64,000 nucleotides of DNA from Hofstenia miamia (GCA_004352715.1 SCFE01000040.1:288964-352963); one strand, 5' to 3'. Numbered from the stretch's first letter, positions 7,856-17,547 are shown. Made by a program: numbers and translations. Notes: generated by a model from the letters alone, not told the origin.

Positions 7856-10800
7856 CTAAGGGACCTTAAAGTTTGAAGAGTAATTTTTCATTACTCCTTG
7901 TTTTTGTATAAAATAGTCATGTATTAAATTTTTCGAAATTTTGAAGGATCTTAAATGTATTGGCATTTCATTAAATAATTCGGCAGCTTTCACAAAGAAT
8001 GAGTTTGCAGCATAGCTGTTTTTTATAGCATTGATTTTAGTGAACTTTTTAATACNNNNNNNNNNNNNNNNNNNNNNNNNNNNNNNNNNNNNNNNNNNNN
8101 NNNNNNNNNNNNNNNNNNNNNNNNNNNNNNNNNNNNNNNNNNNNNNNNNNNNNNNNNNNNNNNNNNNNNNNNNNNNNNNNNNNNNNNNNNNNNNNNNNNN
8201 NNNNNNNNNNNNNNNNNNNNNNNNNNNNNNNNNNNNNNNNNNNNNNNNNNNNNNNNNNNNNNNNNNNNNNNNNNNNNNNNNNNNNNNNNNNNNNNNNNNN
8301 NNNNNNNNNNNNNNNNNNNNNNNNNNNNNNNNNNNNNNNNNNNNNNNNNNNNNNNNNNNNNNNNNNNNNNNNNNNNNNNNNNNNNNNNNNNNNNNNNNNN
8401 NNNNNNNNNNNNNNNNNNNNNNNNNNNNNNNNNNNNNNNNNNNNNNNNNNNNNNNNNNNNNNNNNNNNNNNNNNNNNNNNNNNNNNNNNNNNNNNNNNNN
8501 NNNNNNNNNNNNNNNNNNNNNNNNNNNNNNNNNNNNNNNNNNNNNNNNNNNNNNNNNNNNNNNNNNNNNNNNNNNNNNNNNNNNNNNNNNNNNNNNNNNN
8601 NNNNNNNNNNNNNNNNNNNNNNNNNNNNNNNNNNNNNNNNNNNNNNNNNNNNNNNNNNNNNNNNNNNNNNNNNNNNNNNNNNNNNNNNNNNNNNNNNNNN
8701 NNNNNNNNNNNNNNNNNNNNNNNNNNNNNNNNNNNNNNNNNNNNNNNNNNNNNNNNNNNNNNNNNNNNNNNNNNNNNNNNNNNNNNNNNNNNNNNNNNNN
8801 NNNNNNNNNNNNNNNNNNNNNNNNNNNNNNNNNNNNNNNNNNNNNNNNNNNNNNNNNNNNNNNNNNNNNNNNNNNNNNNNNNNNNNNNNNNNNNNNNNNN
8901 NNNNNNNNNNNNNNNNNNNNNNNNNNNNNNNNNNNNNNNNNNNNNNNNNNNNNNNNNNNNNNNNNNNNNNNNNNNNNNNNNNNNNNNNNNNNNNNNNNNN
9001 NNNNNNNNNNNNNNNNNNNNNNNNNNNNNNNNNNNNNNNNNNNNNNNNNNNNNNNGGATGCCACGCTTTATCAATTGATAATCTGAGTAAGCATTTTCAA
9101 TTTTGACACTTTGATACCTGCCTACTAGGAAACTGTTTATCATTAGGATTGCTTCTTGACTGAACCCATACTTAGAGAGTTTTTTCTCAATTAACAGGTG
9201 TGACATGCTATTGAAAGCCTTGGCTAAGTCTAGAAAGGCTATTGCCACGTTTTTATTGTCGTTTAGCTCATGTTTCCATTGTTCAGTTGCATAAAGTAAT
9301 GCATCTGAAGTTGACATGTTTTCCCTAAATCCAAACTGATGCTTATTGAGAATTTTTTGTTCTTTGATATACGTTTTTATCTGACTGTATAAACTTTCTT
9401 CGAATATCTTTGAGAGCATGTGGTTAACTGTTATAGGCCAATAATTCCTACAATTGCTGGGGTCATTACTTTTATAAATGGGAGTTACTATAGAATATTT
9501 TAAAATTGTCGGAAAATATGAATGCCTAATACAGTAATTTAAAATAAATGTAACATAGGTTAGTGTTTCCACAAACGCGATTTTATAAATAAAGTTTGGC
9601 ACCTTACTTGGACCTTTGGATTTTCGATCATTAACTCCTTCAATGTTTTTCCTAACCTCATACTCTGAGATGTACTTAAAGTAGAACATAGTTTTCCGTT
9701 TACTGATATTGTCCTCATAAGGAAAGCAAGTACCAGAGTATTTTCCAAAATTTATGAATTCGTTGTTCAGAGCTTTTGCAATTGCAATATTCTCCTTCAT
9801 AATTGTATTACCAAGTACAATTTGGGATATCTTCACCTGCTTGGCATGTCTTTTAGTTAATTGATTTACATAGTTCCATTTCTCACTCGTATTTTTCAAG
9901 GAATTAAAATTCTTTAAGCATTCATTCTCGAGATTGCATTTTTCCATCATCTTAACTCTATTTTTCAATAGCTTAAACTGCTTAAAGTCTATTTCACTAT
10001 GACTTTGCTTCCATTTGTAAAAGGCTTCCATCATTTTTTGGTTTTCAACTTCAGTAGTTTTGTAGGTACTGGAGTTAAATTTTTTGGAATATATACGAAT
10101 TGATTTCTCTGGTGCATGCTTATTTAGAACAAATTCAATACAGTGTAAGTAATATTCTAAGATTTCATCTGCATTCGAAATTGTATAAATATGATCCCAA
10201 TTAATTTTTCTTAAATCTCTTTGAAAATGATTTTTATTAAAATTCTTAAATGATCATTTGGTAATTATTTTTTTGCTTTCAGTGCTAATGTGAAATTCTC
10301 TGTCAATACCAATAATTGCATAGTGATCTGAAAAGTTACAGGTTGTTATTACTACTTCTAATCGCTCAATGTAGTTTGTTAGCAGGTAATCGATTAGTGT
10401 TCTGCTGGTTACATTCTCACGTGTTGGAACACATGTGTTAACAACTTTTAAGCCACATTCACTAGCAAAATTATCAATCAGGTATGATTGTTTTCTATCG
10501 AAGTAATTGATATTGTAATCACCTGTTAATAAAATATAGTCATAATTTGGGAGATGCTGAAATTCATTAGACTTGAATTCTAAGAACTCTTTCTGGTATT
10601 GCTTATGAGGGCAATATGCCACATTAACTAACAAACTATGTTCACAGGAATACAACCACATACTCTCAAATATATCATGTAGGAAATTACAGTCTTTCAA
10701 TTCCTGCATTTGCAAAAAATTCGGGACAATAGCTAGTAAGCCACCGCCTTGTTTTTGTTCCCTGTTTTTGTAAAATTACAGTAAACCTAGTAGGATTAGG

Positions 10801-10965
10801 GTTCCAAATATCAAGGTTGTTACTATCTTTAAACCATGTTTCAGTCATACAAAACAGTACATTGCTACCCAGATTATCAGTCCAAACTTTGAAACTCTCA
10901 TAAGAGTTGCGTAAGTTGTGTGCATTAATCACTACTATTTTTAAGTTATTCAATACATTGGGCAA
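7856..10965 (-). pseudogene. LINE ORF2 (APE endonuclease + reverse transcriptase), broken
   Basis: The endonuclease starts with VVINAHNLRNSYESF and LFCMTETWF (10965-10780); a frameshift near 10750 leads into GGGLLAIVPN and then LLTGDYN, SRTLIDYLL and CNFSDHYAI (10715-10254). A TGA at 10254-10256 interrupts the frame, which continues through the linker to the RT: SKGPSKVPNF, NCRNYWPITV, QFGFRENMSTSDALL and FLDLAKAFNSM (the usual second Asp of this box is Asn). The YxDD region falls in the N gap (8056-9055). The C-terminus after the gap contains FFVKAAELFNEMP and ends at 7856. Frameshift and stop show this copy is dead unless they are sequence errors. Confidence 0.85.
8056..9055. other. Assembly gap (1000 N) inside LINE ORF2
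   Basis: Nominal 1000-base gap; hides the RT palm and thumb of minus LINE copy 1. Confidence 0.95.
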
Positions 10966-11097
10966 ATAATTTTTAAAAAATTTTGTTGAGTTTATGACAG
11001 GTCCCGGGTTTTTTTCTACATCATTTGATAAAAGTATTTCCCTTAGCTTGCTATTGTAATTACAAATGCCACAAATGAAAGAGGTAAAGTAATAAGT

Positions 11098-11952
11098 TCA
11101 AAAGGAATGTAGAATTTTACTTACAAGCTTTGTGATTTGCTTGATGTCTGGCTGACTGTATCTTTGACCATGTCTTTGACGTCCACTGTTTGGTTTAAGT
11201 GCTGGCTTCTTAACATTAAAATACTTTTTAATTGCACCAGCAAGTAGACTAAATCCAAGTCTGTTGAAATGTATCCTGTCTCTTGCATAACACTTTTCAT
11301 AAAATGTTTCTGTAAATTTGATCACTTTGACATCTACTGTTTCGTAAAATTGATTTAGTTCATTAATTTTTTCATTTGTGTTTTTAGAATTCCGTAATGG
11401 GACGCAGTCAATGACCTCAATGTCCTTGACTTTTGGAAATTTGACCTTGCAACTCTGTAAGAGACTTTGAAATTTGAGCTTAATATCGTCTATTGAATAT
11501 TCTTGATTGCAATCATTTACACCAACAGATAGAACCAATGTATCTACATTGTTATCACTAGGGTACTTTTCGATAACCTTTGTCAACTCATCCATTTGTA
11601 TGCCTTTGTATGAATGAACTGTAGTTTTCTTTTCTCCTAGTAAATGGCTTGATCTAAGATAGTTTAGGCGAGATGTTCCCAGAAAAAGAGCTTCTGCATC
11701 ATCTGGAAGTCTTTTAGCTGGTCGACTTGTACTTGGTTGCTGCTGTTCATTTGCGGATGGGTCAGTGTTACAGCTTCTATCATAGGTATTCTTTTGATAC
11801 TTTTCAAAAAGTGTTTCATGTACTTGCATGAGGTCTTCAGCTGTAAGTGCAAAGAAGAGATTTGACAGCTTTGTTTTGCTTGTTGAAGCATTTGCCTGAT
11901 GAAAATCATTAAATGAGTCGTAAGTTGAGTAAAGCTTTGCTAGAAAATTCAT
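11098..11952 (-). CDS. LINE ORF1 protein with SGNH/GDSL-esterase domain, intact, 284 aa
   Basis: First ORF of the minus-strand LINE. Residues about 88-245 carry the SGNH hydrolase blocks: FLGTSRLN with nucleophile S94, SVGVNDCN with G144 and N146, and DRIHFN with D225 and H228; so the catalytic triad and oxyanion residues are all kept. Esterase-bearing ORF1 proteins are established for CR1 and L2 LINEs, where they are proposed to act in particle or membrane association. The N-terminal 85 residues are polar and show no zinc finger; the C-terminus is basic (RQRHGQRYSQ). The ATG at 11952 lies 42 nt from the end of a (TAC)n array. ORF2 follows about 130 nt downstream. The catalytic blocks have survived while ORF2 has decayed. 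Confidence 0.85.
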   Translation of the reverse strand: MNFLAKLYSTYDSFNDFHQANASTSKTKLSNLFFALTAEDLMQVHETLFEKYQKNTYDRSCNTDPSANEQQQPSTSRPAKRLPDDAEALFLGTSRLNYLRSSHLLGEKKTTVHSYKGIQMDELTKVIEKYPSDNNVDTLVLSVGVNDCNQEYSIDDIKLKFQSLLQSCKVKFPKVKDIEVIDCVPLRNSKNTNEKINELNQFYETVDVKVIKFTETFYEKCYARDRIHFNRLGFSLLAGAIKKYFNVKKPALKPNSGRQRHGQRYSQPDIKQITKLVSKILHSF

Positions 11953-11994
11953 TTTAAGAGCGTTGAAAAAGCCGACTGTTCACAGTGAAAGTTG

Positions 11995-12042
<48 letters not shown>
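11995..12042. repeat. (TAC)n microsatellite, array 2
   Basis: 16 perfect TAC units between the 5' ends of two divergently oriented LINEs. It translates as poly-threonine on the plus strand; no protein meaning. Confidence 0.95.
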
Positions 12043-12044
<2 letters not shown>

Positions 12045-12192
12045 ATACAAAATTAATAAAATTAAAGCATTTTGAATACATAAAGAATATTTTGTTTCAA
12101 GTCAAATCTGAACAAGGAAATTATCAATTTGTTATCCAAAGATTCAGACGGAACAAAACAATGACTGTGATGGAAGTGTTGACAGAAGTTGT

Positions 12193-13266
12193 GTGAAAAT
12201 ATCTGATATTTATGGTCCACTTGATAGTGTCCTAAGTGATCTGGCAGCACTGGTTACAACAAAAAGGCAAATTAATACTGGTATGTTTCAGAATATAAAC
12301 AAGCAAATAAATACTGTAAAAAACAAGATAATTCAATACTTTGATGAAAATTTAAACCAAAATCAAGTTCAAGCTAATTCATATTCCTCCAACCAAAATG
12401 CTGACTATCGAAATCCTTCAATCTTGTCCTTTGCACATATTGCATCTAGATCACAAGAAAAATACGCAAACATTCAAGTGTCTATTGGGAAGGACCAACG
12501 CCCCAGCAACACCGAGACAAATCAGGTAAAACAAAAAATTGCAGATGCATTGCAAAAGCACAGTATGAACGCTACAATACGTAAGTGTTTTATAAATTCT
12601 AAAGGTACTATGACATTAAACTTTTCCTCTGAGGATGATGTTGAAAAGATCTCTAGTGTCCTCAAAAATGAATTAACAAATGAAGTAAAATGCAAACCAC
12701 CATTACTTCCCAAATTACTAATATCTAATATTCCTTCGTATGTAGATGTTTCTAATACAGCTAATGTCCGTGATGATATTATGAATTCCAATGAATTTCT
12801 TAAACAATTTATGCAGGAGAATATAAAAGAATCGTTTGATGTGCTTTTTGGCTTCAAACGTAAATATTCAAACAGTGTTGTTTGCAAAGTTAGCCCTTTA
12901 ATCAGAAAACTCATATTAGACAGTGGAATGACGCTAAAAATTGCATGGCACATGTGTCCGGTGTCTGATCGGATCCATGTTGTACAATGTCTCAAATGTG
13001 CTAAATATGGACATAAAAATAAGGAATGTAAAACAAAAGAAGAGTTTTGTACATATTGCTCTGAAAATCATAACTTTGCAGAATGTCAATATCGATTTGA
13101 TTTAGAACAACATAAATGTGTAAATTGTAAGAATGCCTCAGGGCTACATGTAAAAGATAAATGGCAAACACATAATTCCTTTAGTCCTGAATGTCCAGTG
13201 CGCATTCAACAACGTTGCTCTGTTATCAAACGGACTACGTGGGCTGGTTTTCCACCCACTGACTGA
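12193..13266 (+). CDS. LINE ORF1, gag-like nucleic-acid-binding protein
   Basis: Probable RNA-binding ORF1p that would package the LINE transcript. The C-terminal third has zinc knuckles: C266-C269-H274-C279 (CX2CX4HX4C), C286-C289-H293-C298 and a looser C309-C312-H327-C334, numbered from 12193. Before them, residues about 108-185 look like the RRM-like/PRE-C2HC segment of Jockey/I-type Gag proteins. The frame is open from 12112, but the only ATG near the start is at 12283 (about 327 aa); position 12193 is GTG. Either translation starts at 12283 or the true N-terminus has been lost. The ORF ends ...PPTD-TGA, and the frame continues into ORF2. Confidence 0.8.
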   Translation: MKISDIYGPLDSVLSDLAALVTTKRQINTGMFQNINKQINTVKNKIIQYFDENLNQNQVQANSYSSNQNADYRNPSILSFAHIASRSQEKYANIQVSIGKDQRPSNTETNQVKQKIADALQKHSMNATIRKCFINSKGTMTLNFSSEDDVEKISSVLKNELTNEVKCKPPLLPKLLISNIPSYVDVSNTANVRDDIMNSNEFLKQFMQENIKESFDVLFGFKRKYSNSVVCKVSPLIRKLILDSGMTLKIAWHMCPVSDRIHVVQCLKCAKYGHKNKECKTKEEFCTYCSENHNFAECQYRFDLEQHKCVNCKNASGLHVKDKWQTHNSFSPECPVRIQQRCSVIKRTTWAGFPPTD

Positions 13267-13269
13267 CTA
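13264..13269 (+). promoter_or_regulatory. Candidate readthrough stop TGA-CTA between ORF1 and ORF2
   Basis: ORF1 and ORF2 lie in the same frame; the only stop between them is TGA at 13264, directly followed by CTA. UGA CUA is an established efficient readthrough context in animals and RNA viruses. ORF2 has no ATG until 13384, although its endonuclease motif LLNARSL starts near 13300, upstream of that ATG. This favours a fused product made by readthrough, though a chance nonsense mutation in a fused ORF is also possible. Confidence 0.5.
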
Positions 13270-15708
13270 CCTGATAAAAGATTTTTTCCCTCAATCTGCT
13301 TACTAAATGCAAGATCTCTAAAAAAACTTCAATGTATATCTCAAAACAGTACTAAAAAAGCATGCTTACTCTTACAACAAGACATGTTGCAGTTAAATAT
13401 AGATATTTGCATTATTGTGGAGACTTATCTAAGAACTGGTATTCCTGATTCCTATGTAAGCATAGAGGGTTATAGACTATTTCGTAATGATAGAACTCAT
13501 TGTAGATGCAGACGCAAAAATTGTGGAAAATTGCACAAGGGTGGTGGAGTGTTAATATACATCAGAAATTGTTTTCTATGTAAAGTATTGGATAAATCAG
13601 ATTCATTTGAATCTCTTTGGCTTAAAATAGATTATCCGGGATCAAAGAAATCATGTATCATTAATGCAACATATCATCCACCTGAATCTAGTAAATATAC
13701 TTACACTAATGATAACTTAATCAAATATCTAATAAACTCTTATCATACATACTTTACGAAGTATCCCAATGCAACACTTATATTAGCAGGAGATCTCAAT
13801 AAACTTAACGTTAAAGATATACTAGTTGAAACTGGTCTCGAAATTTTAGACTCCCCACCAACAAGAGGTAAAGCCCATTTAGATAGAATAATGACAAACA
13901 TGCCAAATCTAATCTCTCGAGTAACTTGTTTTAAGACAAAATTATACTCTGATCATTTGGCCTTAATAGCATATCCTGTACACCACTATCCTCCAATCAA
14001 GTGGAGTGTTTCCTTCAGAGATTTCTCATTTAAGTATAAAGCCCATTTCAATGATTTAATACAAAATTTGAATTTCGAAGATGTTTATCAAGAACCATGT
14101 CCTTCCAAATCCGCAAAATTACTTGAAGACAAAATCAGTGCCTGTTATTTATCTGCTTTCCCTTTACGAACGGTTGTGATTTCCGATCGAGACCCCATCT
14201 GGGTCACTCCTTTTGCTAAATATAAACTGATGTTGAAAAATAAGGCTACTTTGCGCAAAAATTTTGACAAAGCAAACCGTTTGGCTACACAAATTGGAAG
14301 TATCAAGCTGAATTCACTAAAAGCTCTTGGATCAAAAAATTTTTGGAACAGGGTCAACAATGTTTCTCACAGAAAGGTTTCAAGCAAGGTTATAAGCAAA
14401 GAAAATTTTGATCCAGTTCAATTGAATATTGAACTAGCAAATAGATCGAAAAGAACTTCTGATAACAATTTTCTTCCAACTTTTGATGATGATCATCATA
14501 ATGAGCCCGATATTCCATTAAACATAGTATCTAGTTTGTTCCGAAACTGCAAACATACATCGCCTGGTCCAAATGGAATTCCTCATTGGGTTTTCAAAGA
14601 ATATTGGGACGTCCTATCTCCTCCTTACCATTATGTCTGGAACAACTCATTAAGACAAGGCATTTTTCCTGACATTTATAAATTGGTGAACATCATTGCC
14701 ATTCCCAAGGAAAAGCTTTCAACAAAAGTTGACCACATACGTGGTATATCCATTAGTTCAATATCATCTCGATTATTTGAGAAGGCAGTTCATTCTCGTT
14801 ACATTTCACCAAGTCTAAATGACGCTAGTGATCCGTTTCAGTTTGCATATAAAAGCAAAAGTTCCACTGAAGATTACTTGCTAACCTTTCAACACAAAAT
14901 TTTGTCACAATTAGATAAGAAACATGTTGATGGGATTCACTGCATTAGCATAGATTTTAGCAAGGCGTTTGATAAAGTTAGGCAAGAATTAGTAATCTCT
15001 AAAATGCGAAAATTCACGACCTGCGGACAGATACAAAGATGGTTTCACAGTTTCTTAACAGGTAGGAAACAGCAGCTACTATGGGACAACACCAAACAGG
15101 ATATAATTCCAATCGATCTTGGTTGTTCTCAAGGTACTGTTGGTGGTCCTAATGCATATCGGTATTTTTCTGATGACTTAAGAGCAAATGAAGAGCAAAA
15201 TATCGTACTTAAATATGCTGATGATAGCATTGCCTTGGTGCCTTGCCACTTAAATCCCTCTGATGCTCAACGTAATTACATGGATTGTGAATACAGTCAC
15301 ATCTGGTCATGGTCCAATAACAATGATATGAATATTAATCATAGTAAAAGCAAACATATTAGGTTTTGTTTAAATCAGCATCCATTTTGTTGCTGCAAAC
15401 TTGATAATGTTCATCTTAAAACATGTTCATCTATTAACATTCTTGGAATAATATTTCAAAACAACATGTATTTTTCTGAATACTGTAAAGTTCTAATTAA
15501 TAAACTTAACAGTAGCTTATTTATAATTCGTGATTTGAAGCTTGATTCATTTGGTCAAATAGATATCAATGCAGTATTTGAATCCTTAATAATCAGTCGT
15601 ATTAGATATGGCTTATCAGTTATTGCCAGTGATCATGCAGTTCTAAAATGCCTTCAACGCTTTCTCTACAAATTTTTTCAGCTTTCTTTTACAACAAAAA
15701 AAATATGA
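13267..15708 (+). CDS. LINE ORF2, APE endonuclease-reverse transcriptase, nearly complete
   Basis: Enzyme for target-primed reverse transcription. The open frame starts right after the ORF1 stop; the endonuclease opens with LLNARSLKKL upstream of the first ATG (13384). Numbered from that Met: E13 in IVETYL, LAGDLN (D137, N139), LDRIMTN (D167), YSDH (D190, H191). RT motifs: SPGPNGIP (393-400), HIRGISISS, FQFAYKSKSSTED, SIDFSKAFDKV (D524), CSQGTVGGP (581-589) and YADD (611-614), so all catalytic acids are present. The frame ends early at 15706 after an eight-A run (15696-15703); one base fewer would continue into the C-terminal tail. Without that change the enzyme lacks roughly its last 90 residues. 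Clade is Jockey/I/CR1-like and not resolved. Confidence 0.85.
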   Translation, partial: LPDKRFFPSICLLNARSLKKLQCISQNSTKKACLLLQQDMLQLNIDICIIVETYLRTGIPDSYVSIEGYRLFRNDRTHCRCRRKNCGKLHKGGGVLIYIRNCFLCKVLDKSDSFESLWLKIDYPGSKKSCIINATYHPPESSKYTYTNDNLIKYLINSYHTYFTKYPNATLILAGDLNKLNVKDILVETGLEILDSPPTRGKAHLDRIMTNMPNLISRVTCFKTKLYSDHLALIAYPVHHYPPIKWSVSFRDFSFKYKAHFNDLIQNLNFEDVYQEPCPSKSAKLLEDKISACYLSAFPLRTVVISDRDPIWVTPFAKYKLMLKNKATLRKNFDKANRLATQIGSIKLNSLKALGSKNFWNRVNNVSHRKVSSKVISKENFDPVQLNIELANRSKRTSDNNFLPTFDDDHHNEPDIPLNIVSSLFRNCKHTSPGPNGIPHWVFKEYWDVLSPPYHYVWNNSLRQGIFPDIYKLVNIIAIPKEKLSTKVDHIRGISISSISSRLFEKAVHSRYISPSLNDASDPFQFAYKSKSSTEDYLLTFQHKILSQLDKKHVDGIHCISIDFSKAFDKVRQELVISKMRKFTTCGQIQRWFHSFLTGRKQQLLWDNTKQDIIPIDLGCSQGTVGGPNAYRYFSDDLRANEEQNIVLKYADDSIALVPCHLNPSDAQRNYMDCEYSHIWSWSNNNDMNINHSKSKHIRFCLNQHPFCCCKLDNVHLKTCSSINILGIIFQNNMYFSEYCKVLINKLNSSLFIIRDLKLDSFGQIDINAVFESLIISRIRYGLSVIASDHAVLKCLQRFLYKFFQLSFTTKKI

Positions 15709-15957
15709 TATAATTGATATGTTAGAAAAAGAAGATAAAAGACATGTTAATATAATCTTAAGCTAGTCAAAACATCCACTTTTTCAATATTTTGTTCCAA
15801 AGACAAATACTTCTTATAACCTTCGCTCTCATAGACTTTACCAGCTTCCTGTTATAAATAACCAACATTTTCGGCGTAGTTTATGTCAACAGATATATAT
15901 TCAACAATTATTGTTTATAAATTGCGTTTTTCTTATATTTGGATTTGTATTTAATTC
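15709..15957 (+). pseudogene. Out-of-frame C-terminal tail of the plus-strand LINE ORF2
   Basis: Shifted by one base after the A8 run, the sequence encodes the typical ORF2 tail with HPLFQYFVP, SYNLRSHRLYQLPVI and FRRSLCQQI, interrupted by one TAG near 15764 and ending at about 15957. It matches the YxLRxxxxYxLPxxxxxxxxxS pattern of LINE C-termini. Confidence 0.7.
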
Positions 15958-15972
15958 ATAAATAAAGTACTC

Positions 15973-16075
15973 TTACTTACTACTACTACTACTACGACTA
16001 CTACTTTGACTACTATGACTACGACTACTACTACTACTACTACTACTACTACGACTTGATTACTACTACTACTAC
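15973..16075. repeat. (TAC)n microsatellite, array 3, imperfect
   Basis: About 100 bp of TAC units with GAC, TTTGAC and ATGAC interruptions, between the 3' end of the plus-strand LINE and the 3' end of a second minus-strand LINE. More degenerate than arrays 1 and 2. Confidence 0.9.
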
Positions 16076-16547
16076 CTTTTAAAACCTTTTAAAATGATTT
16101 ATTTATCATCATCTATAAACTACAATATAGTACAAATGTCGTAAGCACCGTGATTATTTACCAACTACGGTACCTTAAAATTCGCGGAGTAATGTTTTGT
16201 TACTCCTTGATTTTGAATAAAATGAGCACGTAGTGCTTTCTTGGAAACTTCAAAAGATCGTAAATTTAATGGTATTTCATTGAAAATCTCAACAACCTTC
16301 ACAAAAAAGAGCTTGCAGGATATCTATTTTTATAATGTTGATTTTAGTGAACGTTTTAATGCGATTATTAAATTTTAAATAATAATTGATTTCATTTGCA
16401 AATAGTATTTTATTACCTAGAAGAATGTTCAGGAAGTACAGCAAAGAAACATATGAGACATATTTGATTGGTTTCATAATTTGAAATTCACTGTAGTATT
16501 GTGAAACATGTGAAAACCGGGGTGAATTGGCTATTTTACCAATTGCC
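16076..16547 (-). pseudogene. Second copy of the minus-strand L2/CR1-like LINE, 3' end
   Basis: Same arrangement as 7768-8055: after (TAC)n comes AATGATTTATT...CATCATCTATAAACTAC, then the ORF2 C-terminus on the minus strand. It is read as RIKTFTKINIIK and, after a frameshift near 16300, ENQGVTKHYSANFKV-like sequence parallel to copy 1. Divergence is clearly higher than between alleles, so it is an older, independent insertion. The upstream part is lost in the gap at 16548-17547. Confidence 0.8.
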
Positions 16548-17547
16548 NNNNNNNNNNNNNNNNNNNNNNNNNNNNNNNNNNNNNNNNNNNNNNNNNNNNN
16601 NNNNNNNNNNNNNNNNNNNNNNNNNNNNNNNNNNNNNNNNNNNNNNNNNNNNNNNNNNNNNNNNNNNNNNNNNNNNNNNNNNNNNNNNNNNNNNNNNNNN
16701 NNNNNNNNNNNNNNNNNNNNNNNNNNNNNNNNNNNNNNNNNNNNNNNNNNNNNNNNNNNNNNNNNNNNNNNNNNNNNNNNNNNNNNNNNNNNNNNNNNNN
16801 NNNNNNNNNNNNNNNNNNNNNNNNNNNNNNNNNNNNNNNNNNNNNNNNNNNNNNNNNNNNNNNNNNNNNNNNNNNNNNNNNNNNNNNNNNNNNNNNNNNN
16901 NNNNNNNNNNNNNNNNNNNNNNNNNNNNNNNNNNNNNNNNNNNNNNNNNNNNNNNNNNNNNNNNNNNNNNNNNNNNNNNNNNNNNNNNNNNNNNNNNNNN
17001 NNNNNNNNNNNNNNNNNNNNNNNNNNNNNNNNNNNNNNNNNNNNNNNNNNNNNNNNNNNNNNNNNNNNNNNNNNNNNNNNNNNNNNNNNNNNNNNNNNNN
17101 NNNNNNNNNNNNNNNNNNNNNNNNNNNNNNNNNNNNNNNNNNNNNNNNNNNNNNNNNNNNNNNNNNNNNNNNNNNNNNNNNNNNNNNNNNNNNNNNNNNN
17201 NNNNNNNNNNNNNNNNNNNNNNNNNNNNNNNNNNNNNNNNNNNNNNNNNNNNNNNNNNNNNNNNNNNNNNNNNNNNNNNNNNNNNNNNNNNNNNNNNNNN
17301 NNNNNNNNNNNNNNNNNNNNNNNNNNNNNNNNNNNNNNNNNNNNNNNNNNNNNNNNNNNNNNNNNNNNNNNNNNNNNNNNNNNNNNNNNNNNNNNNNNNN
17401 NNNNNNNNNNNNNNNNNNNNNNNNNNNNNNNNNNNNNNNNNNNNNNNNNNNNNNNNNNNNNNNNNNNNNNNNNNNNNNNNNNNNNNNNNNNNNNNNNNNN
17501 NNNNNNNNNNNNNNNNNNNNNNNNNNNNNNNNNNNNNNNNNNNNNNN
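16548..17547. other. Assembly gap (1000 N)
   Basis: Nominal gap interrupting minus-strand LINE copy 2. The sequence after it (17548-17830) is AT-rich and unassigned. Confidence 0.95.

Larger units (their letters stand above)
7768..11994 (-). mobile_element. Near full-length L2/CR1-like LINE, minus strand, copy 1
   Basis: Read on the minus strand: a 42-nt leader, ORF1 with an esterase domain (11952-11098), then EN-RT ORF2 (10965-7856) with a 1000-N gap, and a 3' UTR ending GAATAAATCATTTTTAAAC followed by (AGT)n. It is bounded on both sides by (TAC/GTA)n arrays (7728-7767 and 11995-12042). A diverged second copy of its 3' end lies at 16076-16547. ORF1 is intact but ORF2 carries at least one frameshift and one stop, so this copy is not autonomous. 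Confidence 0.85.
12043..15972 (+). mobile_element. Near full-length LINE with zinc-knuckle ORF1 and EN-RT ORF2, plus strand
   Basis: A different family from the minus-strand LINE beside it. It has a gag-like ORF1 (open to 13266), ORF2 with APE endonuclease and RT (13267-15708, with a decayed tail to about 15957), and a short 3' end with AATAAAG at 15961. Both ends touch (TAC)n arrays (11995-12042 and 15973-16075). ORF1 and ORF2 share one frame and are separated by a single TGA (13264-13266). Confidence 0.85.

Noticed and set aside
11963-12196. Poly-threonine ORF of 77 codons
   Set aside because: It is the (TAC)n microsatellite read in frame, then runs into the leader of the LINE in the wrong frame.
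12522-12995. Minus-strand ORF of 157 codons
   Set aside because: Antisense shadow of the LINE ORF1 with no domain; likewise 14145-14360 and the plus-strand frame 48332-48694.
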